The notes: a model not told the origin generated them from the sequence alone. A stretch of DNA of 5,859 nt from SZUA-448 sp045627185 (GCA_045627185.1 JAZQNE010000062.1:1-5859); one strand, 5' to 3'. Shown: positions 1 through 5,803, counted from the first letter of the stretch. Numbers and translations: made by a program.

Positions 1-26
1 AATCTAATCTTACAGGAAAATAAATC

Positions 27-33
27 AGGAGGT
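27..33 (+). promoter_or_regulatory. Shine-Dalgarno site that sets the atpF TTG start
   Basis: AGGAGGT lies 8 bases before a TTG codon at 42. The next in-frame ATG codons (51 and 54) are 17 to 20 bases away, too far for this site, and the ATG at 75 has only a weak upstream match. The site therefore favours initiation at TTG. Confidence 0.8.
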
Positions 34-41
34 AGCGAAGC

Positions 42-617
42 TTGAGACTAATGATGTTTTTGGCATCGTCAGGCATGAGATTCGTTGTTCTTGCAGCTGA
101 AGCAGCTGAAGAGGGTAAATACGGTGAGCTTGTTTCCCTTGATGGAACTGTTATCATTGCGCAGATAATCAACCTTTTCCTTACGGCATTCCTGGTTAAG
201 AAGTTTCTGTTCAAGCCCGTCCGTGAAGTGCTTGAGAAACGTCAGGCTTTGGCTGATGTTGCGATTCGCGAGGCTGAAACCGCAAGGAATGAAGCAAACA
301 GCATTAAAGCTGAATATGAGCAGAATATGCTTGAAGCACGTGAAAAGGCAAACGATATTCTTGCAAATGCTCAAAAGACAGCAACCGCGCAGAGCGAAAG
401 CATCCTTAAGGAGGCTAATGACCAAGCCGTAGCAATCAAAGCGAAGGCTGAGGCCGACATCGTTCAGGAAAGACGCAAGGCTGTTAACGAACTAAAAGGC
501 GAAATCGGCGGAATGGCCATGGAAATCGCCGGCAAGGTTATTGAACGTGAACTCAGCGAAAAGGACCACGAAAAACTTATTGACGAAATTATAGAAAATG
601 TAGGTGATAAATTATGA
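42..617 (+). CDS. atpF: F1Fo ATP synthase subunit b (peripheral stalk)
   Basis: Subunit b anchors the peripheral stalk in the membrane and, through a long dimeric coiled coil, holds alpha3beta3-delta against rotation. The 191-residue product has a membrane helix at about residues 36-52, followed by KKFLFKPV (53-60), the typical junction between membrane and stalk. From about residue 60 to 160 it is an Ala/Glu/Lys-rich helix with no prolines or long hydrophobic stretches, as expected for the coiled coil. The C-terminal segment (about 150-191) would contact delta and F1. The chosen start is TTG, because AGGAGGT is 8 bases upstream. This gives about 35 residues before the membrane helix, including a hydrophobic run at residues 3-19 that looks like a signal sequence and is longer than in many b subunits. 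A start at Met12 (position 75) cannot be excluded. The stop overlaps the atpH start (ATGA), implying translational coupling. Identity is firm; the start is less so. Confidence 0.95.
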   Translation: MRLMMFLASSGMRFVVLAAEAAEEGKYGELVSLDGTVIIAQIINLFLTAFLVKKFLFKPVREVLEKRQALADVAIREAETARNEANSIKAEYEQNMLEAREKANDILANAQKTATAQSESILKEANDQAVAIKAKAEADIVQERRKAVNELKGEIGGMAMEIAGKVIERELSEKDHEKLIDEIIENVGDKL

Positions 618-1153
618 CAGAGCGTGCCGGTGTATATGGCGGCAGCCTGTATGATTTAGCCGCCGAGGAACAGCTTACTGAGCCCATCCTTGAGCAGCTC
701 ATCGTTCTTAAGGACGTATTCCGTGAAAATCCGGATTACATCAGAGTTCTTTCGGAACCTTCCATTAAGAAGGAAGAGAAGAACAAACTGATTGATGATG
801 CTTTTGGCAGCTCATGTGAGAAATACTTGAGTAACTTTATAAAGCTTTTGTGCGAAAAAGGACTTCTCGGAGAATTCGAGGGGTGTGTAAATGCCTATAC
901 AAAACGCTTTAACGCAGATCATAATATCGCAGAGGCTGTTGTTACAAGTGCTGTTGCACTTACTGACGCACAGCTAAAGGCACTTGGCGAAAAACTTGAG
1001 AAGACCAGCGGTAAGAAGATCAGACTGATTACTAAGCTGGATCCTCGGGTATTAGCCGGAATCAGAGTTGAAATTGACGGAATGCAGCTGGACGGCACCG
1101 TTGCCGGACGTATGAGCCGTATGGACAAGACTCTGAATGAAATCATAATGTAA
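614..1153 (+). CDS. atpH: F1Fo ATP synthase subunit delta
   Basis: Delta sits on top of the F1 head and joins the alpha N-termini to the C-terminus of subunit b. The product has 179 residues, the usual family length. The N-terminal helical domain starts with YGGSLYDLAAEE (8-19), matching the family pattern Y-x-x-[AS]-L-[FY]-x-[LV]-A. FIKLLCEKGLLGEF (75-88) matches the conserved helix ending the N-terminal domain. The C-terminal domain carries the delta signature: LDPRVLAGIRVEIDG (142-156) followed by LDGTVAGRMSRM (159-170), equivalent to the usual DPxLxGGxxxxxxxxxxDxSxxxxL region. The ATG overlaps the atpF stop by 4 bases, and AGGTG at 602-606 lies 7 bases upstream, so reinitiation after atpF is likely. 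The gene is complete with no sign of damage. Confidence 0.95.
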   Translation: MTERAGVYGGSLYDLAAEEQLTEPILEQLIVLKDVFRENPDYIRVLSEPSIKKEEKNKLIDDAFGSSCEKYLSNFIKLLCEKGLLGEFEGCVNAYTKRFNADHNIAEAVVTSAVALTDAQLKALGEKLEKTSGKKIRLITKLDPRVLAGIRVEIDGMQLDGTVAGRMSRMDKTLNEIIM

Positions 1154-1168
1154 GGATGGAATGGACAT

Positions 1169-2695
1169 ATGCAATTAAAACCTGAAGAAATATCCAAAGT
1201 CATCCGTAGCCAGATTAAGTATTATGAGAATACGATTGCGCAGAACGAAACAGGTATCATCCTTAACGTAGGTGATGGTATCGCAAGAGCAAGCGGACTT
1301 ATCAATTGTATGGCGGGCGAGCTCCTTGAGTTTGAGGACGGCTCCTTTGGTATGGCGCAGAATCTTGAAGAGAACAGCGTATCAATCGTATTGTTTGGTA
1401 CAGATGAAAACATTGGTGAAGGGCAGACCGTAAAGCGTACCGGTAAGGTTGTTTCAGTGCCGGTCGGTGATGCCATGATCGGACGTGTTGTTAACTCACT
1501 TGGCCAGCCTATTGACGGTGCAGGCCCCATTGCTACAACAGAGTTCCGAGCTATTGAAAGTCCCGCACCCGGAATTTGTGAGAGACAGTCAGTATTTGAG
1601 CCTCTTCAGACAGGTATCAAGGCTATCGACTCTATGATTCCCATTGGCCGCGGACAGCGTGAACTTATTATCGGTGACCGTCAGACGGGTAAAACCACTA
1701 TCGCCACCGATACAATCATTAACCAGAAGGGCAAAGACGTAATCTGTATTTACGTTGCAATCGGTCAGAAACGTTCTACCGTTGCAGGCCTTGTTGAAAA
1801 TCTTAAGGCAAACGGCGCCATGGATTATACCATCGTTGTTTCCGCAAGTGCTTCAGAGGCAAGCCCCCTTCAGTACATTGCACCTTATGCAGGATGTGCA
1901 ATGGGTGAATACTTCATGTACAAGGGCAAACACGTTCTTTGTATCTACGACGACCTTAGTAAGCATGCTGTTGCATACCGTGCACTGTCACTGCTTATCC
2001 GTCGCCCGCCGGGACGTGAAGCTTACCCCGGTGATGTATTCTATCTTCATTCAAGACTCCTTGAAAGAGCTGCAAAGCTTGATGCAGAGCACGGCGGCGG
2101 TTCACTTACCGCTCTCCCTGTTATTGAAACACAGGCCGGCGATGTATCTGCTTACATCCCCACAAACGTTATTTCCATTACCGATGGCCAGATTTTCCTT
2201 GAGACCGAGCTTTTCCACTCAGGTGTAATGCCTGCCGTTAACCCCGGTATTTCGGTATCACGAGTTGGCGGTAATGCACAGATTAAGGCTATGAAGAAGG
2301 TTGCCGGTTCCCTTAAGCTCCTTTATTCACAATACAGAGAGCTCCAGAGCTTCGCACAGTTCGGTTCAGACCTTGATGCCGATACAAAGGCACGTCTTGC
2401 ACAGGGTGCCCGCATCGTGGAAGTATTAAAGCAGAACCAGAACTCACCTGTTCCCGTTGAGAAGCAGGTTGCCATTATCTATGCGGTTACAAAGAATATC
2501 CTTGCAGATGTTAAGGTTGAAGATATCCGTGCATATGAGGAAAGCCTTTACAGCTTCCTTGACACAGATTCCGACGGCGCAACGGTAATGCAGGAAATCC
2601 GCGATACAAAGAAGCTTGAGCCTGCCACAGAGGAAAACCTTGCAAAGGTTCTTGCACGTTTCACAGAGGATTTTACAAGCTTACACAATGCATAA
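1169..2695 (+). CDS. atpA: F1Fo ATP synthase subunit alpha
   Basis: Alpha forms the non-catalytic nucleotide-binding sites of the alpha3beta3 head. The product has 508 residues, normal for the family. In order: N-terminal beta barrel (about 25-95) with TGIILNVGDGIARASGL; P-loop GDRQTGKT (169-176, with Lys175 and Thr176 for phosphate and Mg2+); Walker B region VLCIYDDLSKHA (256-267); LIRRPPGREAYPGDVFYLHSR (276-296); and the alpha signature PAVNPGISVSRVGG (355-368). Arg365 in SVSRVG corresponds to the arginine finger that reaches into the neighbouring beta catalytic site. The helical C-terminal domain follows from about 375. It starts 15 bases after atpH. This ATG is the only plausible start: the in-frame codons back to the atpH stop include no ATG, GTG or TTG. 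The best Shine-Dalgarno match, AAGGA (1152-1156), is 12 bases away, which is rather far. The gene is complete and all key residues are present. Confidence 0.98.
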   Translation: MQLKPEEISKVIRSQIKYYENTIAQNETGIILNVGDGIARASGLINCMAGELLEFEDGSFGMAQNLEENSVSIVLFGTDENIGEGQTVKRTGKVVSVPVGDAMIGRVVNSLGQPIDGAGPIATTEFRAIESPAPGICERQSVFEPLQTGIKAIDSMIPIGRGQRELIIGDRQTGKTTIATDTIINQKGKDVICIYVAIGQKRSTVAGLVENLKANGAMDYTIVVSASASEASPLQYIAPYAGCAMGEYFMYKGKHVLCIYDDLSKHAVAYRALSLLIRRPPGREAYPGDVFYLHSRLLERAAKLDAEHGGGSLTALPVIETQAGDVSAYIPTNVISITDGQIFLETELFHSGVMPAVNPGISVSRVGGNAQIKAMKKVAGSLKLLYSQYRELQSFAQFGSDLDADTKARLAQGARIVEVLKQNQNSPVPVEKQVAIIYAVTKNILADVKVEDIRAYEESLYSFLDTDSDGATVMQEIRDTKKLEPATEENLAKVLARFTEDFTSLHNA

Positions 2696-2715
2696 AAACA
2701 TAAGGAGGAAGCAAA

Positions 2716-3576
2716 ATGGCTGCTAATATGAAAGCGGTTAAGCTGCGTATCAAGAGTGTTCAGAGCACCATGCAGATTACCAAAGCTATGGAACTTGTTG
2801 CATCCTCCAAACTGCGTAAGGCAAAGGAACGTTCGGAAAAGTGTCGTCCTTATTTCAAAGAACTTTATGAGACGCTTGTTACTATTGCTAAAGGAAACAC
2901 TGATTTTTCATCGGTTTACGCAAGAAATAACACAAACGAAAAAATCTGTTATGTTATCCTTGGCGGAGACAGAGGTCTTGCGGGCGGTTATAACTCAAAC
3001 ATTTTCAAGAAATTCGAGGCGGAAGCAGCCGGAAAAGAATGCACGGTTCTTCCCGTCGGTAAGAAAGTAGTTGATTATTGCCACTATCACAAGAAAGATG
3101 TTCTCTCCACGGATTTTGCGGAAATCGCGGATCTCGATGTGGCTGACTGTTTTGAAATAGCAAAGCTTCTCTGTACTGAATTTAAGAAAGGCACTTTCGG
3201 AAGTATCCGAATCTTTTACACCGAGTTCGTTTCCATGCTGTCACAAACAGCTCATTCAGCTGTTTTGCTGCCGCTTAGCGATCTGAACGATGGTGATGAG
3301 GACAAAACACCAATCAGAAATCTGATTCTGTATGAGCCGGAAAGCTCAACCGTATTCGATGCTATCGTGCCCGAATACCTTGCAGGCGTAATTTACGGTG
3401 CCGTTTGCGATTCACTTGCCAGCGAACTTGCTGCAAGACGAACTGCCATGGATGCCGCCACAAGCAATGCAGAAGAGATGATAGGAAAGCTGAGCCTCTC
3501 ATACAACAGAGCGCGTCAGGCAAGCATTACGCAGGAAATCACCGAAATTGTCGGTGGTGCGGAAGGACTAAAATAA
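2716..3576 (+). CDS. atpG: F1Fo ATP synthase subunit gamma (rotor shaft)
   Basis: Gamma is the central shaft that transmits c-ring rotation to the catalytic sites. Its N- and C-terminal helices form the coiled coil inside alpha3beta3, and its middle Rossmann-like domain binds epsilon and the c-ring. The 286-residue product opens with KAVKLRIKSVQSTMQITKAM (6-25) and LVASSKLRKA (27-36), the conserved N-terminal helix. GGDRGLAGGYNSNIFK (83-98) is the typical core motif. The C-terminal signature SELAARRTAMDAATSNAEEM (236-255) continues into LSLSYNRARQASITQEITEIVGGAEGL, the penetrating C-terminal helix. AAGGAGG (2702-2708) lies 7 bases upstream of the ATG, and the gene begins 20 bases after the atpA stop. 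I see no inserted regulatory segment like the redox-regulated cysteine loop of plant chloroplast gamma. Complete and unremarkable. Confidence 0.97.
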   Translation: MAANMKAVKLRIKSVQSTMQITKAMELVASSKLRKAKERSEKCRPYFKELYETLVTIAKGNTDFSSVYARNNTNEKICYVILGGDRGLAGGYNSNIFKKFEAEAAGKECTVLPVGKKVVDYCHYHKKDVLSTDFAEIADLDVADCFEIAKLLCTEFKKGTFGSIRIFYTEFVSMLSQTAHSAVLLPLSDLNDGDEDKTPIRNLILYEPESSTVFDAIVPEYLAGVIYGAVCDSLASELAARRTAMDAATSNAEEMIGKLSLSYNRARQASITQEITEIVGGAEGLK

Positions 3577-3594
3577 AAACAAGGAGAACGAGGA

Positions 3595-4995
3595 ATGAGC
3601 GATAAATACATTGGCGAAGTCGTACAGGTTACCGGCCCGGTTCTTGATATCAAGTTCAAACCGGACGAGCTTCCTGCCCTCTTAAACGCCATTGAAATCG
3701 ATAATAACGGCAAGAAACTTGTTGCCGAAGTTGCTCAGCAGGTCGGAGATAACACCGTTCGCTGTATCGCCATGAATTCCACAGACGGTCTTGTTCGCGG
3801 AACAAAGGCTGTTGATACCGGAGAACCCATTAAGGTTCCCGTTGGTGAGGAATGCTTAGGACGTGTATTCAACCTGCTTGGTGACCCTGTTGACAATCAG
3901 CCCGCTCCAAAGACTGAGGAGCGCTGGTCGATTCATCGTCCCGCCCCTGCTTTTGAAGAGCAGGCTGCTGCAACTGAAATTCTTGAAACCGGTATTAAAG
4001 TTGTTGACCTTATCTGCCCCTATGCAAAGGGTGGTAAGATTGGTCTGTTCGGCGGTGCCGGCGTAGGTAAAACCGTACTTATTCAGGAACTTATCCATAA
4101 CGTAGCTACAGAGCACGGCGGATATTCCATTTTCACCGGTGTTGGTGAGCGTACCCGTGAGGGTAACGATATGTACAACGAAATGAAGGAAAGTGGCGTT
4201 ATCGAGAAGACAGCCTTGGTTTACGGCCAGATGAACGAGCCGCCGGGAGCACGTATGCGTGTTGGTCTTTCCGGACTTACCATGGCTGAATATTTCCGTG
4301 ATGTTAAGAATCAGGACGTGCTTCTTTTCATCGATAACATTTTCCGTTTCACCCAGGCCGGTTCTGAGGTTTCGGCACTTCTTGGCCGTATGCCTTCAGC
4401 CGTAGGTTATCAGCCCACACTGGCAACAGAAATGGGCGCTCTTCAGGGGCGAATCACTTCTACACGCAAGGGTTCAATCACATCCATTCAGGCTGTTTAT
4501 GTTCCTGCGGATGACCTTACCGACCCTGCACCTGCAACAACCTTCACCCACCTTGATGCTACCACCGTTCTTTCACGTGATATCGCATCAATGGGTATTT
4601 ACCCGGCAGTAGATCCGCTTGATTCAACAAGCCGTATCCTTTCACCGGAGGTTGTAGGAAAGGAACACTATGAAATCGCACGTGCCGTACAGAAGGTGCT
4701 TCAGCGTTATAAGGAACTTCAGGATATCATCGCCATCATGGGTATGGATGAACTTTCCGAAGACGATAAAATTACCGTTAACCGTGCACGTAAGGTTCAG
4801 CGTTTCCTGTCACAGAGCTTTTCTGTAGCAGAACAGTTCACCGGTATTCCCGGCAAGTACGTTCCGCTTAAAGAGACACTTCGCGGCTTCAAGATGATTC
4901 TTGACGGCGAATGTGACAGCATTCCTGAGTCCTGCTTCCTCATGGCCGGTACAATCGACGATGTATTCGAAAAGGCAAAGGCACAGAACCAGTAA
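3595..4995 (+). CDS. atpD: F1Fo ATP synthase subunit beta (catalytic)
   Basis: Beta carries the three catalytic sites that make ATP from ADP and phosphate in the cytoplasmic F1 head. The product has 466 residues, the usual length. Visible motifs: N-terminal barrel with GEVVQVTGPVLDIKF (7-21); P-loop GGAGVGKT (153-160, Lys159 and Thr160); GERTREGND (184-192), where Glu185 is the catalytic carboxylate and Arg186 a phosphate-contacting residue; Walker B VLLFIDNIFRF (242-252, Asp247); the adenine-contact region with Tyr336 in IYPAVDPLDSTSR (335-347, the family signature); and the lever motif DELSEDD (385-391), a conservative variant of DELSEED in which Asp replaces Glu at the sixth position. AAGGAG (3581-3586) is 8 bases upstream of the ATG and the gap to atpG is 18 bases. 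The TAA stop is embedded in the atpC ribosome binding site, which couples beta and epsilon translation. All catalytic residues are intact. Confidence 0.99.
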   Translation: MSDKYIGEVVQVTGPVLDIKFKPDELPALLNAIEIDNNGKKLVAEVAQQVGDNTVRCIAMNSTDGLVRGTKAVDTGEPIKVPVGEECLGRVFNLLGDPVDNQPAPKTEERWSIHRPAPAFEEQAAATEILETGIKVVDLICPYAKGGKIGLFGGAGVGKTVLIQELIHNVATEHGGYSIFTGVGERTREGNDMYNEMKESGVIEKTALVYGQMNEPPGARMRVGLSGLTMAEYFRDVKNQDVLLFIDNIFRFTQAGSEVSALLGRMPSAVGYQPTLATEMGALQGRITSTRKGSITSIQAVYVPADDLTDPAPATTFTHLDATTVLSRDIASMGIYPAVDPLDSTSRILSPEVVGKEHYEIARAVQKVLQRYKELQDIIAIMGMDELSEDDKITVNRARKVQRFLSQSFSVAEQFTGIPGKYVPLKETLRGFKMILDGECDSIPESCFLMAGTIDDVFEKAKAQNQ

Positions 4996-5002
4996 AGGAG
5001 GT
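4994..5002 (+). promoter_or_regulatory. Full-length Shine-Dalgarno site for atpC, overlapping the atpD stop
   Basis: AAAGGAGGT is a 9-base perfect complement of the 16S rRNA anti-Shine-Dalgarno. It shares its first two bases with the atpD TAA stop (4993-4995) and lies 5 bases before the GTG start of atpC at 5008, so it supports that start. Confidence 0.85.
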
Positions 5003-5007
5003 CGCTC

Positions 5008-5415
5008 GTGAAGACATTTCCATTAACAATAGGAACACCCGACGGCCTGCTGTTTGAAGGCGAAGTTGAGCGTGTAATGTGCAGAAGCATTACCGGTGAT
5101 ATGGCTATTCTGGCAGATCACATCAATTTCTGTACTGCACTCGGAATGGGCGAAGCATATATTCGCCTTGAAGACGGAACCCAGCGTAATGCAGCCTGCA
5201 TTGGCGGTATGATTACCATGATGAATGGCGAGTGCCATCTTCTTGCAACCACCTGGGAGTGGGAAGATGAAATTGATGTTGAACGTGCAAAATCAGCAAA
5301 GTCACGCGCAGAGGAACGCCTTCAGGATGCTGCACTTTCTGAGAAGGAAGTTAAGCTTGCTCAGGCAAAACTCAACCGTGCGCTTGTCAGATTAAGCGTT
5401 AAAAATCAGCTGTAA
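5008..5415 (+). CDS. atpC: F1Fo ATP synthase subunit epsilon (rotor and hydrolysis inhibitor)
   Basis: Epsilon binds gamma at the base of the central stalk and can inhibit ATP hydrolysis by extending its C-terminal helices into F1. The 135-residue product has the N-terminal beta sandwich (about 1-86) with PLTIGTPDGLLFEGEVERV (5-23) and GDMAILADHINFCTALG (30-46), equivalent to the usual GDxGILPxHxPxxTxL. A two-helix C-terminal domain (about 88-132) follows. The latter contains IDVERA (89-94), an exact match to the I(L)DxxRA ATP-binding motif described for Bacillus PS3 epsilon. Glu84, Arg100, Arg124 and Arg128 align by spacing with other ATP-contacting residues of that protein. The start is GTG, backed by the strong site at 4994-5002. 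The gene begins 12 bases after atpD and is the last recognised subunit gene. The sandwich diverges somewhat from model species (WEWEDE at 83-88 before the motif), but the assignment is secure. Confidence 0.96.
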   Translation: MKTFPLTIGTPDGLLFEGEVERVMCRSITGDMAILADHINFCTALGMGEAYIRLEDGTQRNAACIGGMITMMNGECHLLATTWEWEDEIDVERAKSAKSRAEERLQDAALSEKEVKLAQAKLNRALVRLSVKNQL

Positions 5416-5423
5416 TGTTGCAG

Positions 5424-5429
5424 AAAGGA
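5424..5429 (+). promoter_or_regulatory. Shine-Dalgarno site of the small gene after atpC
   Basis: AAAGGA ends 7 bases before the ATG at 5437, in the same arrangement as the sites of the atp genes. This is the main sequence evidence that the following 48-codon reading frame is translated. Confidence 0.7.
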
Positions 5430-5436
5430 ATACCAT

Positions 5437-5583
5437 ATGAAAAAAACAAAAAAGAAAAAAGCCGGTCTTTTCAAGAAGACCAGGAACATTCTTGTTCTTG
5501 TCGGCATTTTCACAGCACTGAAAGGTGCCGGTAAGCTTGCCGATTATCTGCACACAGTTGCAAACAAAGACGAAGCAGAATAA
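5437..5583 (+). CDS. Small basic, possibly membrane-associated protein at the end of the atp operon (48 aa)
   Basis: I do not recognise this protein. The frame runs from ATG to TAA (5581-5583) and starts 21 bases after atpC behind AAAGGA with a 7-base spacer. No promoter or terminator is visible in between, so it should be co-transcribed with the atp genes. Nine of the first 16 residues are Lys or Arg (K2, K3, K5-K8, K13, K14, R16). A hydrophobic segment NILVLVGIF (17-25) then continues as a probable helix to about residue 42, and the tail is KDEAE. Gly23, Ala27, Ala31 and Ala35 recur every four residues, a small-residue face typical of helix packing. The hydrophobic core is short for a full transmembrane helix, so either an N-in single-span protein or an amphipathic surface helix is possible. 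The A-rich start (runs of 7, 6 and 6 A) could allow polymerase slippage. It is not obviously AtpI, which is larger and precedes atpB. Translation is likely; function is unknown. Confidence 0.72.
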   Translation: MKKTKKKKAGLFKKTRNILVLVGIFTALKGAGKLADYLHTVANKDEAE

Positions 5584-5595
5584 ATAAAGTTTATT

Positions 5596-5639
5596 TGACA
5601 TCGGGGACGGCTTGGCCGTCCCCGGTGTTGTATTATAAT
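5596..5639 (+). terminator. Probable rho-independent terminator of the atp operon
   Basis: CGGGGACGGC (5602-5611) and GCCGTCCCCG (5615-5624) form a perfect 10-bp GC-rich stem around the loop TTG. The stem extends outward through T-G, A-T, C-G and A-T pairs (5598-5601 with 5625-5628) and two further G-T wobbles. The following 15 bases (5625-5639) contain 8 T but no uninterrupted T run, so the tail is weaker than in a textbook terminator. An A-rich stretch (5582-5588) precedes it. It lies 18 bases after the small gene, so that gene would be inside the atp transcript. Confidence 0.78.
5612..5639 (+). promoter_or_regulatory. Possible weak promoter inside the terminator
   Basis: TATAAT at 5634-5639 is a perfect -10 box. 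TTGGCC at 5612-5617 matches the -35 consensus at four of six positions with a 16-bp spacer. A perfect TTGACA also lies at 5595-5600, but 33 bp away, which is too far for a normal sigma-A promoter. The -10 box may be a chance feature of the AT-rich terminator tail. Confidence 0.3.
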
Positions 5640-5701
5640 GAGGACAAGGACGGGGACGGATGAAAAGGGGAAAGAAAGGGAGAATGTTTGTATTTTCCGG
5701 A

Positions 5702-5730
5702 TTTACATCTGAAAATTGAAATGCTATAAT
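5702..5730 (+). promoter_or_regulatory. Sigma-A type promoter with extended -10 for the gene at 5822
   Basis: TTTACA (5702-5707, five of six consensus bases) is followed by exactly 17 bp and TATAAT (5725-5730). TG at 5722-5723 adds an extended -10 (TGCTATAAT). Transcription would begin near 5737, giving a leader of about 85 bases before the ATG at 5822. The position after the atp terminator fits an independent transcription unit. Confidence 0.8.
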
Positions 5731-5732
5731 GA

Positions 5733-5775
5733 CATATATGCTTTTTAGAATCGGAAAAGCTTTTAAGCAGATATG
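5733..5775. repeat. Imperfect inverted repeat over the predicted transcription start
   Basis: CATATATGCTT (5733-5743) and AAGCAGATATG (5765-5775) are complementary at 10 of 11 positions, with 21 bases between. The left arm begins 3 bases after the -10 box. It could be a repressor operator or, if transcription starts upstream of most of it, a leader hairpin. A palindrome AAAAGCTTTT (5755-5764) lies in the spacer. Confidence 0.5.
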
Positions 5776-5779
5776 TTTG

Positions 5780-5803
5780 GGAAGACAAAATGGAAGACAA
5801 AAC
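5780..5803 (+). repeat. 12-bp tandem direct repeat in the leader
   Basis: GGAAGACAAAAT (5780-5791) is followed directly by GGAAGACAAAAC (5792-5803), identical at 11 of 12 positions. It lies in the untranslated leader of the downstream gene, just before its ribosome binding site. It could be a slippage duplication or a protein binding site. Confidence 0.7.

Noticed and set aside
1..26. Possible C-terminal end of atpE before atpF
   Set aside because: Operon order makes this likely, but the frame cannot be fixed. One frame stops at 5-7, another at 21-23, and the third runs to 43-45, and too few residues are visible to recognise a c subunit.
69..425. Minus-strand frame of 118 codons opposite atpF
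   Set aside because: It is a shadow of the coiled-coil coding sequence, with a composition (Cys, Phe, Leu rich) expected from the reverse complement of Ala/Glu/Lys codons.
1755..2228. Long alternative + strand frame of 157 codons inside atpA
   Set aside because: It is fully contained in atpA, whose sequence is strongly conserved in its own frame. The alternative product resembles no family and has no meaningful start context.
4747..4767. DELSEDD in beta instead of DELSEED as a possible functional change
   Set aside because: Asp for Glu is conservative, and acidic variants of this motif are tolerated in the family, so it is not a sign of altered function.
5440..5460. Runs of A at the start of the small gene as a programmed frameshift site
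   Set aside because: The heptamers do not fall in the reading phase needed for -1 slippage and no downstream stimulatory structure is evident. The runs are explained by lysine codons.
5582..5596. AAATAAA-G-TTTATTT palindrome after the small gene
   Set aside because: A one-base loop cannot form this hairpin as written, and such AT-rich symmetry is common. It is better seen as the A-rich flank of the terminator.
5392..5601. Minus-strand open frame of 69 codons opposite the small gene
   Set aside because: It lies antisense to atpC's end, the small gene and the start of the intergenic region. Its phenylalanine-rich start merely mirrors the lysine-rich A tracts of the + strand gene, which has the better ribosome binding site.
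5660..5719. 19-codon frame (MKRGKKGRMFVF and onward) in the purine-rich intergenic stretch
   Set aside because: There is no convincing ribosome binding site at normal distance, it overlaps the -35 box of the promoter at 5702, and it is short enough to occur by chance.
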